Shown here in pieces: positions 9,313-19,899 of a DNA stretch of 64,000 nt (positions are counted from its first letter, which is position 1; every line of letters starts with the position of its first letter). The stretch is taken from the NCBI RefSeq assembly GCF_003032475.1, contig NZ_CP028369.1, positions 6,882,001 to 6,946,000 on the forward strand, given 5' to 3'. This stretch comes from Streptomyces sp. P3. Its GTDB lineage: Bacteria > Actinomycetota > Actinomycetes > Streptomycetales > Streptomycetaceae. The notes below the pieces were generated by a model. That model saw nothing but the letters and a program-made list of their open reading frames with translations. It was not told where the DNA came from and ran no database searches. The position numbers were made by a program, and so were the translations under genes.

Positions 9313-9346
9313 ACTATACATAAGGCGTATACATGCTATGCATAGC
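9313..9346 (-). promoter_or_regulatory. putative leaderless promoter and palindromes upstream of the deacetylase
   Basis: On the minus strand TATAGT (9318-9313) lies 6 bp before the ATG, the spacing expected for a leaderless transcript. Just upstream are GTATAC (9327-9332) and a perfect 12-bp palindrome GCTATGCATAGC (9335-9346) that would overlap the -35 region. This AT-rich patch stands out from its GC-rich surroundings. The regulator is unknown and the promoter call is inference. Confidence 0.4.
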
Positions 9347-9402
9347 TCCCCACCTGCGCATTGTGTCCGTTTCGTCGGTGGTGAGGAGTCCCGGAGCGTC
9401 CC

Positions 9403-9497
9403 GGTAAGCGGTGTCGAAACGCGGTCGCAAGCTCCGTCGTAAGCGGTGTCGAAGCGGCGTCGTGAGCGAGGCGAAAGCTCCGTCGTAAGCGGTGTCG
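9403..9497. repeat. dispersed short direct repeats (GTAAGCGGTGTCG)
   Basis: The phrase GTAAGCGGTGTCG occurs three times between the deacetylase and the GH43 gene. Two longer copies, AGCTCCGTCGTAAGCGGTGTCG, lie at 9430-9451 and 9476-9497. The 342-bp gap they occupy has no supportable gene, and their role is unknown. Confidence 0.6.
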
Positions 9498-9562
9498 GCG
9501 TTCTGTCGGCCCTGCTGTCGAAGCACCGCCGGACGCGGTCGGCCATCCGCCGGAAACAGTGC

Positions 9563-9604
9563 GGCGCTCCGACAGCGCCGCTGTCCGCGGGCTGTCGGAG
9601 CGCC
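9563..9604 (-). terminator. hairpin terminator downstream of the GH43 genes
   Basis: A perfect 14-bp inverted repeat GGCGCTCCGACAGC / GCTGTCGGAGCGCC with a 14-nt loop lies 45-86 bp beyond the stop of the 9649-11097 gene. There is no U-tract, as is usual in Streptomyces. Confidence 0.7.
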
Positions 9605-9648
9605 TTCGTCACCTCCCCCAGGGGGTCACGGGGCAGTCGACGAGAGGG

Positions 9649-11097
9649 TCACTGGGCGTAGAACGTCGCGTCTGCCCGGTCGGTCGCCGTGCTCGGCGTC
9701 TGGACGTACAGCAGGTAGTTGTAGTGGCGGATGTAGCGGCCGGCGTTGTTGTACGACTCGTAGCTGACGCCCGCCGAGTCGGCGAGCCCGGCCCGGCGGA
9801 AGAAGCTGGCGTCCGAGGCGAACGTCGACGAGCCGTCGTTCTTCTCCAGCCACACCTCGAAGTTTTTCTGCCGCAGGTAATAACCGGGGAAGTTCGCGGC
9901 CTCCAGTGAGACCGTGCCGGTTCCGGTCAGCCCGGGCACCACGCGGAACTGCGAGTCGGCGAGCGGGCTGACGTTCGCCTCGATCTTGGCGCGGTACTCC
10001 CAGTGGCGGATGAACCGGTCGGCGTAGTTGTACGAGGAGAAGCGCTGCGGGGTGACGCCGTCGGCCACCGGGATGCCGAAGTCGGGCGTGCCGTCGGCCT
10101 TCCAGTACACCTTCTGCACCCGGGTGCGGCGGTTCGGGTCGTTCAGCGGGTCACCGGAGATGTCCTTGTAGCTGCGGTCGTGGTAGACGAGGATGTCGGA
10201 CTTGCCGTCCTCGGAGACCGTGAACGAGTTGTGGCCGGGGCCGTACTGCGAGGTCGCGGCGTTGGTGGTGAAGACGGGCTGCGACCCCTTGCTCCAGGAC
10301 GCCGGGTTGGTGAGGTCGGCCGTCGCGGAGGCGGTCAGCATGCCGAGGCAGTAGTTGGCGTCGGTGGCGCTCGCCGAGTAGGTCAAGAAGACCTTGCCGC
10401 CGTGCTGGATGAGCGCGGGACCCTCGTTGACCTTGAAGCCGACCGTCTCCCACGACAACGTCGGCTGGGAGATCTCCGCGGGCGTGCCGGTGATCGTCCA
10501 GGGGTTGGCCATCTTCGCGATGAACAGGCTGGTGTTGTTGTTCTCCGCCGGGTTGCGCTGCGCCCAGGCGAGATAGCGGACGCCGTTCACGACGAAGGTC
10601 GTCGCGTCGAGCGAGAAGCTCTCCCAGGTGGTCTTGATCTGGCCCTTCTCGGTCCAGGTCGCGGTGAGCGGATTGGCGCCGGTGCCCTCCAGGACGTACA
10701 TCCGGATCGCCCAGATGTCGGACGTCGCCCCGGCCGCGAAGTACACGTACCACTTGCCGTCGATGAAGTGGATCTCCGGCGCCCAGATGTGCGCGCCCAT
10801 CACCCCGCTGGCGTGCTTGGTCCAGATGGTGACCTCCTGGGCCGTCGACAGGCCCTGGATGGTCGTCGCCCGGCGTAGCACGATGCGGTCGTACTCGGGA
10901 ACGGTGGCGGTGAAGTAGTAGTAGCCGTCGGTGTGCTTGAAGATGTGCGGGTCGGCACGCTTCTCGGCGATCGGGTTGGTGTACGTCACGGCGGGGGAGT
11001 CGGGCGCGGCGGCCTGGGCGGGGGCGCCCAGGCCGGTGAGGGCGGCCGCGAGGGCGACGAGGACGGCCAGGAGCAGCCGAACGGCGTTGCGTCTCAA
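9649..11097 (-). CDS. secreted GH43 exo-arabinanase/arabinofuranosidase with C-terminal AbfB module
   Basis: 482 residues. A signal peptide occupies about residues 1-31. The five-bladed GH43 domain runs to about residue 340, with general base D49 (RADPHI), pKa-modulating D164 (SLDATTF) and general acid E225 (NEGPALI). YGPGHNSFT is typical of the arabinanase/arabinofuranosidase subgroup. The C-terminal about 140 residues show the beta-trefoil AbfB (CBM42) pattern, with repeated YNYADRFIRH and NNAGRYIRH blocks that bind arabinofuranose side chains. It resembles the exo-1,5-alpha-L-arabinofuranosidase subfamily of Streptomyces. It lies 55 bp downstream of the second GH43 gene on the same strand, so they are probably one transcription unit for arabinan breakdown. 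Confidence 0.9.
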   Translation of the reverse strand: MRRNAVRLLLAVLVALAAALTGLGAPAQAAAPDSPAVTYTNPIAEKRADPHIFKHTDGYYYFTATVPEYDRIVLRRATTIQGLSTAQEVTIWTKHASGVMGAHIWAPEIHFIDGKWYVYFAAGATSDIWAIRMYVLEGTGANPLTATWTEKGQIKTTWESFSLDATTFVVNGVRYLAWAQRNPAENNNTSLFIAKMANPWTITGTPAEISQPTLSWETVGFKVNEGPALIQHGGKVFLTYSASATDANYCLGMLTASATADLTNPASWSKGSQPVFTTNAATSQYGPGHNSFTVSEDGKSDILVYHDRSYKDISGDPLNDPNRRTRVQKVYWKADGTPDFGIPVADGVTPQRFSSYNYADRFIRHWEYRAKIEANVSPLADSQFRVVPGLTGTGTVSLEAANFPGYYLRQKNFEVWLEKNDGSSTFASDASFFRRAGLADSAGVSYESYNNAGRYIRHYNYLLYVQTPSTATDRADATFYAQ

Positions 11098-11152
11098 GGG
11101 GGTTCTCCAGATCAGAGGGAAGTGGGGGGTGCTCCGTGGCGGAGGGGAGCGA

Positions 11153-12643
11153 TCAGGCGGCGGGGACGAGCTTCCACTGCTGGCAGTTGTTGTTCAGCCA
11201 CGTCCACTGCCGTACGTCGACGCCGTTCGCGGTGCCGCAGTTGGCCACGTCGGCGACCTTGCCGCTGTTCTCGTTGACGATCCGGACGTAGTCACCGGTC
11301 GCGGTGAAGACGAGCCGGTAGCGCTGGCACTTGTTGTTGAGCCAGGACCACTGCTGGATGTCGGCGCCGTCGGCCGTGGAACAGGCCGCCGTGTCCATCA
11401 CGCCTCCGGTGGCCACGTTCACCAACCGGTTGGTGTCGTCGGCGAGGTCCTCGATCTTCCACTTCTGGTTGGCCCCGCCGGTGCAGGTCCACTGGAAGAC
11501 ATTGGTGCCGTTGGCGGTGTTGCCGCCCTCGAGGTCCAGGCACTTGCCGCTGTTGCGGTTGACGAGGGTGTACGCCGTCGGCGTCGTCGCCGTCTCCCCG
11601 GACGGGCCGGGCAGCGACGTGCCGAGCGCGACGGGCGTGCCGAAGTTCGGCGTGCCGTCGGCGTTCCAGGTGAACTTCTGGGCGCGGGTCGTCCGGCCGT
11701 TTCCGCAGCCTCCGTTGGAGGCGCTGTTGGCGTGGTAGACGATCCAGTTCTCCGTGCCGTCCGGCGAGGTGAAGAAGCCGTTGTGGCCGGGACCGTAGAC
11801 GCTGTTGGCGTCACTGCGCTGGAAGACGGGCGTCTGCTTCTTGGTCCAGGACGCGGGGTCGAGCGGGTCGGAACCGGTGAGCTCCAGCTGGCCGAGCTTG
11901 TAGTCGGGGGTGCCGCAGAAGCTGGCGGAGAAGGTCAGGAACGTCCGGCCGTCGTGGTACAGCGGTTCCGGCCCCTCGTTGACCGCGCCGCCGGAGGTCT
12001 CCCAGCTCAGGGTGGGGCTGGAGATGACGGTGAAGGTATTGCTGGCGAGGGTGTACGGGTTGCTCATCGGCGCGATGACCAGACTCTGCTTGCTGCCGTT
12101 CACGAACCCGCTGCCGACCAGGTAGAGCTTGTTGTTCGCCTGCAGCACGGTCGCGTCGATCAGCCACCCGCCCGGCGTGAGGTTGGAGCCGGTGAGCGAG
12201 CCCTTGTAGGTGTACGGGCCCAGCGGGTCGGCGCCGGCGCTCTCCAGGACGTGCGTGCGCTGGGAGTCGCAGCAGGAGACGCCGCCCTGGCCGGCCGAGT
12301 AGTACAGGTACCAGTGGCCGTTGAACTGGTGGATCTCCGGGGCCCAGATGTTGGTGTTGCGCGTGGACGTGGTGTCCGACCACACCTGCACGTTGGGCGC
12401 GGTGGCCAGACCCGCCAGGGTCGGCGACTTCCGCATGCCGAGGATGCCGGTGAACGTGGTGGTGACCAGGTAGTAGTTGCCGTCGTAGTACTCCAGCCAG
12501 GGGTCGGCGCCCTTGGACGACTTCAGCGGGTTGGTGTACGGACGGCCGTCAGCCGCGGACACCGGTTGGGTCGCCGCCACCAGGGCGACGAGGAGCGCCA
12601 ACACGCAGACGAGCAGGGGGCTGCGGCGGTACATCCGGGGCAT
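11153..12643 (-). CDS. secreted GH43 glycoside hydrolase with C-terminal ricin-type (CBM13) module
   Basis: 496 residues from the ATG at 12643. A signal peptide ends near residue 30 (QPVSAADG). GH43 catalytic residues are D47 (GADPWL), D163 (WLIDATVL) and E223 (VNEGPEP), with YGPGHNGFF later. From about residue 360 a ricin-B beta-trefoil carries repeated QxW-type elements (NQKWKI, CQRYRL, CQQWKL) for sugar binding. The likely activity is arabinofuranosidase or arabinanase on plant hemicellulose or pectin arabinan. An in-frame ATG at 12664 is possible but would place the start closer to the operator. The gene follows its own promoter and a strong palindromic operator, and the AbfB-bearing GH43 is next downstream. 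Confidence 0.9.
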   Translation of the reverse strand: MPRMYRRSPLLVCVLALLVALVAATQPVSAADGRPYTNPLKSSKGADPWLEYYDGNYYLVTTTFTGILGMRKSPTLAGLATAPNVQVWSDTTSTRNTNIWAPEIHQFNGHWYLYYSAGQGGVSCCDSQRTHVLESAGADPLGPYTYKGSLTGSNLTPGGWLIDATVLQANNKLYLVGSGFVNGSKQSLVIAPMSNPYTLASNTFTVISSPTLSWETSGGAVNEGPEPLYHDGRTFLTFSASFCGTPDYKLGQLELTGSDPLDPASWTKKQTPVFQRSDANSVYGPGHNGFFTSPDGTENWIVYHANSASNGGCGNGRTTRAQKFTWNADGTPNFGTPVALGTSLPGPSGETATTPTAYTLVNRNSGKCLDLEGGNTANGTNVFQWTCTGGANQKWKIEDLADDTNRLVNVATGGVMDTAACSTADGADIQQWSWLNNKCQRYRLVFTATGDYVRIVNENSGKVADVANCGTANGVDVRQWTWLNNNCQQWKLVPAA

Positions 12644-12670
12644 AGAGGACCGTCCCTTGTCCATGAAGCA

Positions 12671-12690
12671 TTGTTCGTCATGTCGAACAA
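12671..12690. promoter_or_regulatory. 20-bp palindromic operator of the GH43 operon
   Basis: Perfect inverted repeat TTGTTCG-TCATGT-CGAACAA, 28 bp before the GH43 start. It is followed on the plus strand by a smaller repeat AGTT-CGT-AACT (12691-12701). It lies just downstream of the predicted promoter, as expected for a sugar-responsive repressor site. The repressor is not encoded next to it. Confidence 0.7.
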
Positions 12691-12709
12691 AGTTCGTAAC
12701 TTCGGCCAG

Positions 12710-12738
12710 AAGATATGGGCCGTACATGCCCCAGTCAA
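12710..12738 (-). promoter_or_regulatory. promoter of the GH43 operon
   Basis: On the minus strand TTGACT (12738-12733) and TATCTT (12715-12710) are separated by 17 bp. This predicts a transcription start near 12703, so the palindrome at 12671-12690 would occupy about +13 to +32. Confidence 0.55.
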
Positions 12739-12840
12739 TGGTTTCGACAGTCCCACCGCCCTCGTGGGACAACGTGAGGAACCGGAGAAACATCTGTCAC
12801 CGCACCCCCGGTTCGCGGCGAATGGGCGGCGGTGGACGCG

Positions 12841-12886
12841 CCAGGGCGACCGGCCCGGCCCTTGAGGACCGGGCCGGACGCCCTGG
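12841..12886 (-). terminator. long inverted repeat, katG transcription terminator
   Basis: A 21-bp near-perfect inverted repeat (two mismatches) has outer arms CCAGGGCG / CGCCCTGG and inner arms CGGCCCGG / CCGGGCCG. It lies between the katG stop and the GH43 promoter and should insulate the two minus-strand units. Confidence 0.7.
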
Positions 12887-12916
12887 TGTTGCTGTTCCGT
12901 TCTCCCGGAAAGCCGG

Positions 12917-13025
12917 GTCCGTCGGATCAGGCCGATCGACCGGTCCGTCGGATCAGGCCGATCGACCGGTCCGTCGGATCAGGCCGAGCGGCCCGCCCGT
13001 CGGGCCAGGCCGAGCGGCCCGCCCC
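12917..13025. repeat. tandem repeat of a 26-bp unit abutting the katG stop
   Basis: Two identical copies of a 26-bp unit (GTCCGTCGGATC then AGGCCGATCGACCG) are followed by two diverged copies, running right up to the katG stop codon at 13026. Composition is like the surroundings. It looks like a slippage or recombination array, not an operator. Confidence 0.8.
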
Positions 13026-15847
<2,822 letters not shown>

Positions 15848-15898
15848 GAAAACGAGCTGTACAAGTCTGAAAGTCGCCGGTCCCCCGGGAGGAAGCTC

Positions 15899-15954
<56 letters not shown>

Positions 15955-16083
15955 AGCGGGGTGTCTCCGCCCCGGGGGGCGGGTGGCGACGGCGATCCGT
16001 GGGAGGCGTCGGCGGAAGCCCGACCCCGGTCCGTGCGTCACGTAGGCGGCGACGTCCGGGCCGCCGCACGGCCGCGTTCGAGG

Positions 16084-17163
16084 TCAGCCGCGGGACGGCG
16101 GCGCACCGTCGAACGCCGCTTGCAGGATCGCCCGCAACTCCCCGGCCAAGGCGCGGCGGGGGTTGGCGTACGGCGCCCGGAGCGTGGCGCCGACGGCACG
16201 GTCCAGGTCTGCGGCGGACAGGCCGAGGGCGGCGAGGGAACGCGGGACACCCAGCCGCCCGCCCAGCTCGTACAGTTCCCGGGCCGGGTCCGCTACCTCG
16301 AGCGCACGGCGCAGCGCAGCCGTGGCGGCGGGCGCCGACGGCGCGTTGAAGGCCAGCACATGCGGCAGGACGACGGCATGCGTCTCGGCGTGCGGCAGGC
16401 CGAAGGTGCCGCCGAGCACGTGGCAGAGCCGGTGGTGCAGGCCCATGGAGGTCGCGCCGAGGCAGGCGCCGCACAGCCAGGCCCCGTACAGGGCGCCGGC
16501 ACGGGCGGCCGGCCCGGTGGGATCGGCGACGACCTCTGGCAGGGCGCGTGCCAGTGCCCGTACGCCGTCCTGCGCCATGAGCGCGACGACCGGCGAGGCG
16601 TCCGGGGCGTAGAGCGCCTCGGCGGCGTGGGCCATCGCGTTCATCCCGCTCGCGGCGGACTGCGCGGCCGGCATGGTGAGCGTCAGCAGCGGGTCGTACA
16701 CGACACTGCGCGGCAGGACCCGCGGATCGCGCCCGGTGCGTTTCACCCCGTCCTCGGTCTCGCCCCAGACCGGCGTCATCTCCGACCCCGCGTACGTCGT
16801 CGGGGCGGCCACGACCGGCAGGCCGGTGCGGCGGGCGACGGCCTTGGCGAGCCCGATCGCGGAGCCGCCGCCGACCGCGGCGCAGCCGTCGGCTCCGGCC
16901 TCGCGCGCCGCCTCGACGGCTCGTTCGGCCGTCCGGACCGGTACGTGCATGCGCGCGCCCGCGTGCACCCCCGCGCACTCGTCGCCGAGCGCGGCGGCGA
17001 CGGCGCGGGCCGTGTCCCGGCCGCGCTCGCCGCAGACGACGAGGACGCGGCGCAGGCCGAGCCGCCCGGTCTCCGCCGCCACCGCGTGCGGCACGGCACC
17101 CGGCCGGAACACGACGCGCATCGGCTGGGACTGGTAGGTGAAGTCCAGGGCCGGCCCGGTCAT
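16084..17163 (-). CDS. maleylacetate reductase
   Basis: 359 residues of the iron-containing alcohol dehydrogenase superfamily, maleylacetate reductase branch. Visible are the NAD(P)-binding GGGSAIGLAKAVA and PTTYAGSEMTPVWGE, and SGMNAMAHAAEALYAP and HAETHAVVLPHVLAFN. It reduces maleylacetate to 3-oxoadipate in the lower pathway for hydroxyquinol-type intermediates. The ATG overlaps the stop of the dioxygenase gene as ATGA (17160-17163), so the two are translationally coupled and act in consecutive steps. No transporter or upstream hydroxylase is encoded nearby, so the aromatic substrate feeding this pair is unknown. Confidence 0.9.
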   Translation of the reverse strand: MTGPALDFTYQSQPMRVVFRPGAVPHAVAAETGRLGLRRVLVVCGERGRDTARAVAAALGDECAGVHAGARMHVPVRTAERAVEAAREAGADGCAAVGGGSAIGLAKAVARRTGLPVVAAPTTYAGSEMTPVWGETEDGVKRTGRDPRVLPRSVVYDPLLTLTMPAAQSAASGMNAMAHAAEALYAPDASPVVALMAQDGVRALARALPEVVADPTGPAARAGALYGAWLCGACLGATSMGLHHRLCHVLGGTFGLPHAETHAVVLPHVLAFNAPSAPAATAALRRALEVADPARELYELGGRLGVPRSLAALGLSAADLDRAVGATLRAPYANPRRALAGELRAILQAAFDGAPPSRG

Positions 17164-18032
17164 GCCGTGACCGGCTGCAGCACGATGTCGAAGACGGCCC
17201 GGCGAAAGGGGTTGGCCAGGCCGGACGATGCCGCCAGTGCCGGGTCGTCCACCTCGGCGAACTCCTGCACCAGGCTCCTCCTGACGGCGAAGACGGCGTC
17301 CGACTCCAGATAGTCGCTGCCCGCCACGAAGACGTGGGTCGTCACGGGCAGGTGGCCGTCGGCGCTCACGATGAAGTGGATGTGGGCGGGCCGGTAGGGG
17401 TGGCGGTCGGTGGCCTCGAGCAGCGCCCCGACCGGTCCGTCCGTGGGGATCGGATACGGGCTCGGCACGCACGAGCGGAACCGGAAGCGACCCTCGGAGT
17501 CCGTGGTGAACAGGCCTCGGCCGTTGCCCGGCGGCTGTTTCCGGGGCTGCTGGACGTCGTAGAAGCCCTGGCCGTCGGCCTGCCACACGTCCAGCGTCGC
17601 GCCGGGCAGCGGGATGCCGTCGACGGACACGACCCGGCCGCTGATGAGGCAGGGCTCACCGGCGCCGACCAGGTCCACGGTGTCCCCGAGCGCCCGCGCA
17701 GGTGACTCGACCATGTGGAACGGGCCGAGCACCGTGGAGTCGGTGGCGGCCGGCTCCGTGCGGTCGTTGATCGCCTCGACGAGCATCGACACGCCCAGGA
17801 CGTCCGAGAGCAGGATGAACTCCTGCCGGGTGTCGTCGCACCGCTGCCCGGCCTCGGTGAGGAAGGCGATCGCCCGCTCCCACTCGGCCCGGGTCGGCTC
17901 GGTCTCCCGCACGAAGTCGTGCAGATGCCGTACGAGGCCGGTCAGCAGCTCCCTCAACCGGGGGTCGGGGGTGCGGGCGAAACTGTCCACGACCGCGTCC
18001 GTCGCGGTCTCGGCGGTGAAGTCCATGGCCAT
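17160..18032 (-). CDS. hydroxyquinol 1,2-dioxygenase (intradiol ring-cleavage)
   Basis: 290 residues. An N-terminal helical dimerisation domain (about 1-100) is typical of catechol/hydroxyquinol dioxygenases. The catalytic beta-sandwich then supplies the Fe(III) ligands Y158 (GQGFYD), Y193 (PSPYPIP), H217 and H219 (PAHIHF). The enzyme opens benzene-1,2,4-triol to maleylacetate, the substrate of the coupled reductase downstream. The start at 18032 has AGGAGG 6 nt upstream; a second ATG six bases in is less well placed. The coupling with maleylacetate reductase favours hydroxyquinol over catechol as the substrate. Confidence 0.92.
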   Translation of the reverse strand: MAMDFTAETATDAVVDSFARTPDPRLRELLTGLVRHLHDFVRETEPTRAEWERAIAFLTEAGQRCDDTRQEFILLSDVLGVSMLVEAINDRTEPAATDSTVLGPFHMVESPARALGDTVDLVGAGEPCLISGRVVSVDGIPLPGATLDVWQADGQGFYDVQQPRKQPPGNGRGLFTTDSEGRFRFRSCVPSPYPIPTDGPVGALLEATDRHPYRPAHIHFIVSADGHLPVTTHVFVAGSDYLESDAVFAVRRSLVQEFAEVDDPALAASSGLANPFRRAVFDIVLQPVTA

Positions 18033-18474
18033 GGCGGCCTCCTGCTCGGCCTCGGCGGTTCGGCTTCGCCGAGTATCCGTCGTGGGGCACGGAAAGCCGG
18101 CGCAGGGCGCGACCGAAGTCCCGGGCGGGAAGGCGGGCGAGCCGGGCAGGACGGGCCCGACAGGCAGGACGGGCCGGGACGGGCCGGGAGGGAAGGACGG
18201 GCCGGGCAGGGCGCGACCACGGCGGGGCCACGGCGTGGCCGCACCCGGCCGCACGGTCCGGTGAGGGCTGGGACCGGGCCCCACGACCGGGTCGGCGAGC
18301 CTCCTGAGAAGATCGTCGGTGAAACGCGTCCACCGGACTCCGGAAGGGGATCGACGAGATCATGTGTAGCACCGCGTCCCGCGGCCTGACGGATTCCCGT
18401 CCCGGGACAGAAACCCGTTCCCGCAAAGAAACCCGTTCCCGCAAGGAAGCCCTTTACAGGACGGGGGCCCGCTG
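18033..18474. other. 442-bp divergent intergenic region
   Basis: No supportable gene. The left part is a low-complexity run of GGGCCGGGA-like units, and the right part holds two exact tandem 18-bp copies before the next gene. It must contain the promoters of the hydroxyquinol pair and of the enoyl-CoA hydratase-fold gene, but I see no clear -35/-10 pair. Confidence 0.5.
18410..18445. repeat. tandem 18-bp duplication upstream of the hydratase-fold gene
   Basis: Two adjacent copies of GAAACCCGTTCCCGCAA plus one base, 18410-18427 and 18428-18445, end about 30 bp before the ATG. Could be a duplicated binding site or simple slippage. Confidence 0.7.
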
Positions 18475-19602
18475 ATGACCGGCGCCGACGCCCCCGTCCT
18501 GCTGGAGACGGTCGGCCGGGCCGCCCGCCTCGTCCTCAACCGCCCACGCGCTCTCAACGCCCTGAACCATGCGATGGTGCGCAGGATCGACGACGCGCTG
18601 ACCGCGTGGGAGCACGACCCCGCCGTCGAGACCGTCGTGCTCACCGGCGCGGGGGAACGCGGCCTGTGTGCGGGCGGCGACATCCGCGCCGTCCACGACG
18701 ACGCCCGCGACGGTGACGGCACGGCCTCGGCGGCCTTCTGGCGAGACGAGTACCGTCTCAACGCCCGTATCGCCCGATACCCCAAGCCCTATGTCGCCGT
18801 CATGGACGGCATCGTCATGGGCGGCGGCGTCGGCGTCTCCGCGCACGGCGGCGTGCGGGTCGTCACCGAGCGCTCCCGGATCGCCATGCCCGAGACCGGC
18901 ATCGGATTCGTGCCCGACGTGGGCGGCACCCATCTGCTCGGCCGTGCGCCGGGTGAACTCGGCGTCCACCTCGCCCTGACGGGCGCGCAGATCGGCGCGG
19001 GGGACGCCGTGCTGTGCGGACTCGCCGACCACTACGTGCCGTCCGCCTCGCTCCCCACGTTTCTCGCCGAACTCGCCGACCTGCCGGTGGGCGAGGCCGT
19101 GGCCCGTCACGAGCAGCCCCCGCCGCAGGGGGAGTTGGCCGCGGCGCGCGGGTGGATCGACGCGTGTTACGCCGCCGGCACGGTCGAGGAGATCGTCCGG
19201 CGCCTGCTCGCCCACGGCGACCCGGCCGCCGCGGAGGCCGCGCAGACCCTGCTCACCCGGTCGCCCACCGCGCTGAAGGTCACCCTGGCCGCCCTGCACC
19301 GTGCCCGGCGGCTCGGCTCGCTGGAGGAGGTGCTGGACCAGGAGTACCGCGTTTCGTGCGCCGCTCTGACCAGCCCCGACCTCGTCGAGGGCGTCCGCGC
19401 CCAGATCGTCGACAAGGACCGCGCCCCGCGCTGGTCGCCGGCCACCCTCGCCGAGGTCGCCGACACGGATGTGGAACGCTTCTTCACCCCCCTCGGCACC
19501 CGGGAACCCGGTCTCGCCGGACCACCGTCCTCCCACCCGCCCCACCAGCTCCACCCGCCCCACCAGCTCCACCCGGCCACTCGGCTTCGTCCCGCCCCTT
19601 GA
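18475..19602 (+). CDS. 3-hydroxyisobutyryl-CoA hydrolase / enoyl-CoA hydratase-isomerase family protein
   Basis: 375 residues of the crotonase fold. The oxyanion-hole motif GLCAGGDIRAVH is at about residues 62-73, followed by MDGIVMGGGVGVSAHG. MPETGIGFVPDVGG near 140-155 carries the catalytic Glu/Asp positions of the hydroxyisobutyryl-CoA hydrolase branch, and the long C-terminal half (ECH_2 type) also favours that branch. It would act in valine or branched-acyl-CoA degradation. The last about 25 residues contain a tandem HPPHQL repeat encoded by a short DNA duplication and are probably non-functional tail. It stands alone. Confidence 0.87.
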   Translation: MTGADAPVLLETVGRAARLVLNRPRALNALNHAMVRRIDDALTAWEHDPAVETVVLTGAGERGLCAGGDIRAVHDDARDGDGTASAAFWRDEYRLNARIARYPKPYVAVMDGIVMGGGVGVSAHGGVRVVTERSRIAMPETGIGFVPDVGGTHLLGRAPGELGVHLALTGAQIGAGDAVLCGLADHYVPSASLPTFLAELADLPVGEAVARHEQPPPQGELAAARGWIDACYAAGTVEEIVRRLLAHGDPAAAEAAQTLLTRSPTALKVTLAALHRARRLGSLEEVLDQEYRVSCAALTSPDLVEGVRAQIVDKDRAPRWSPATLAEVADTDVERFFTPLGTREPGLAGPPSSHPPHQLHPPHQLHPATRLRPAP

Positions 19603-19899
19603 CCCGGTGCGTCCTCCCGGACCCGCCGACAGCCGGGCTTGACCGTCACGAACAGCCGGGCTTGCCGTCACGAAGCGCGCCGACGGCCGCGCGAACACGG
19701 CAATGCCGGCCCCTCCGTCCTGCCGGGCATCCGGGTGCCGCGCCTCAGGTGGGGCCGAGCCCGAGACGGCTCTCGCCCCGCGCCCCCGTTCCCTCGCTCG
19801 CCCCCTGCGGCGGCCCCACAGCCGCCCCGGCCCGTCCCGTCTGCCCTCCCCGCCGCGTTGCGGACAGGGCCTGTCCGCAAGCCCGGTTAGCTTGGCCGT

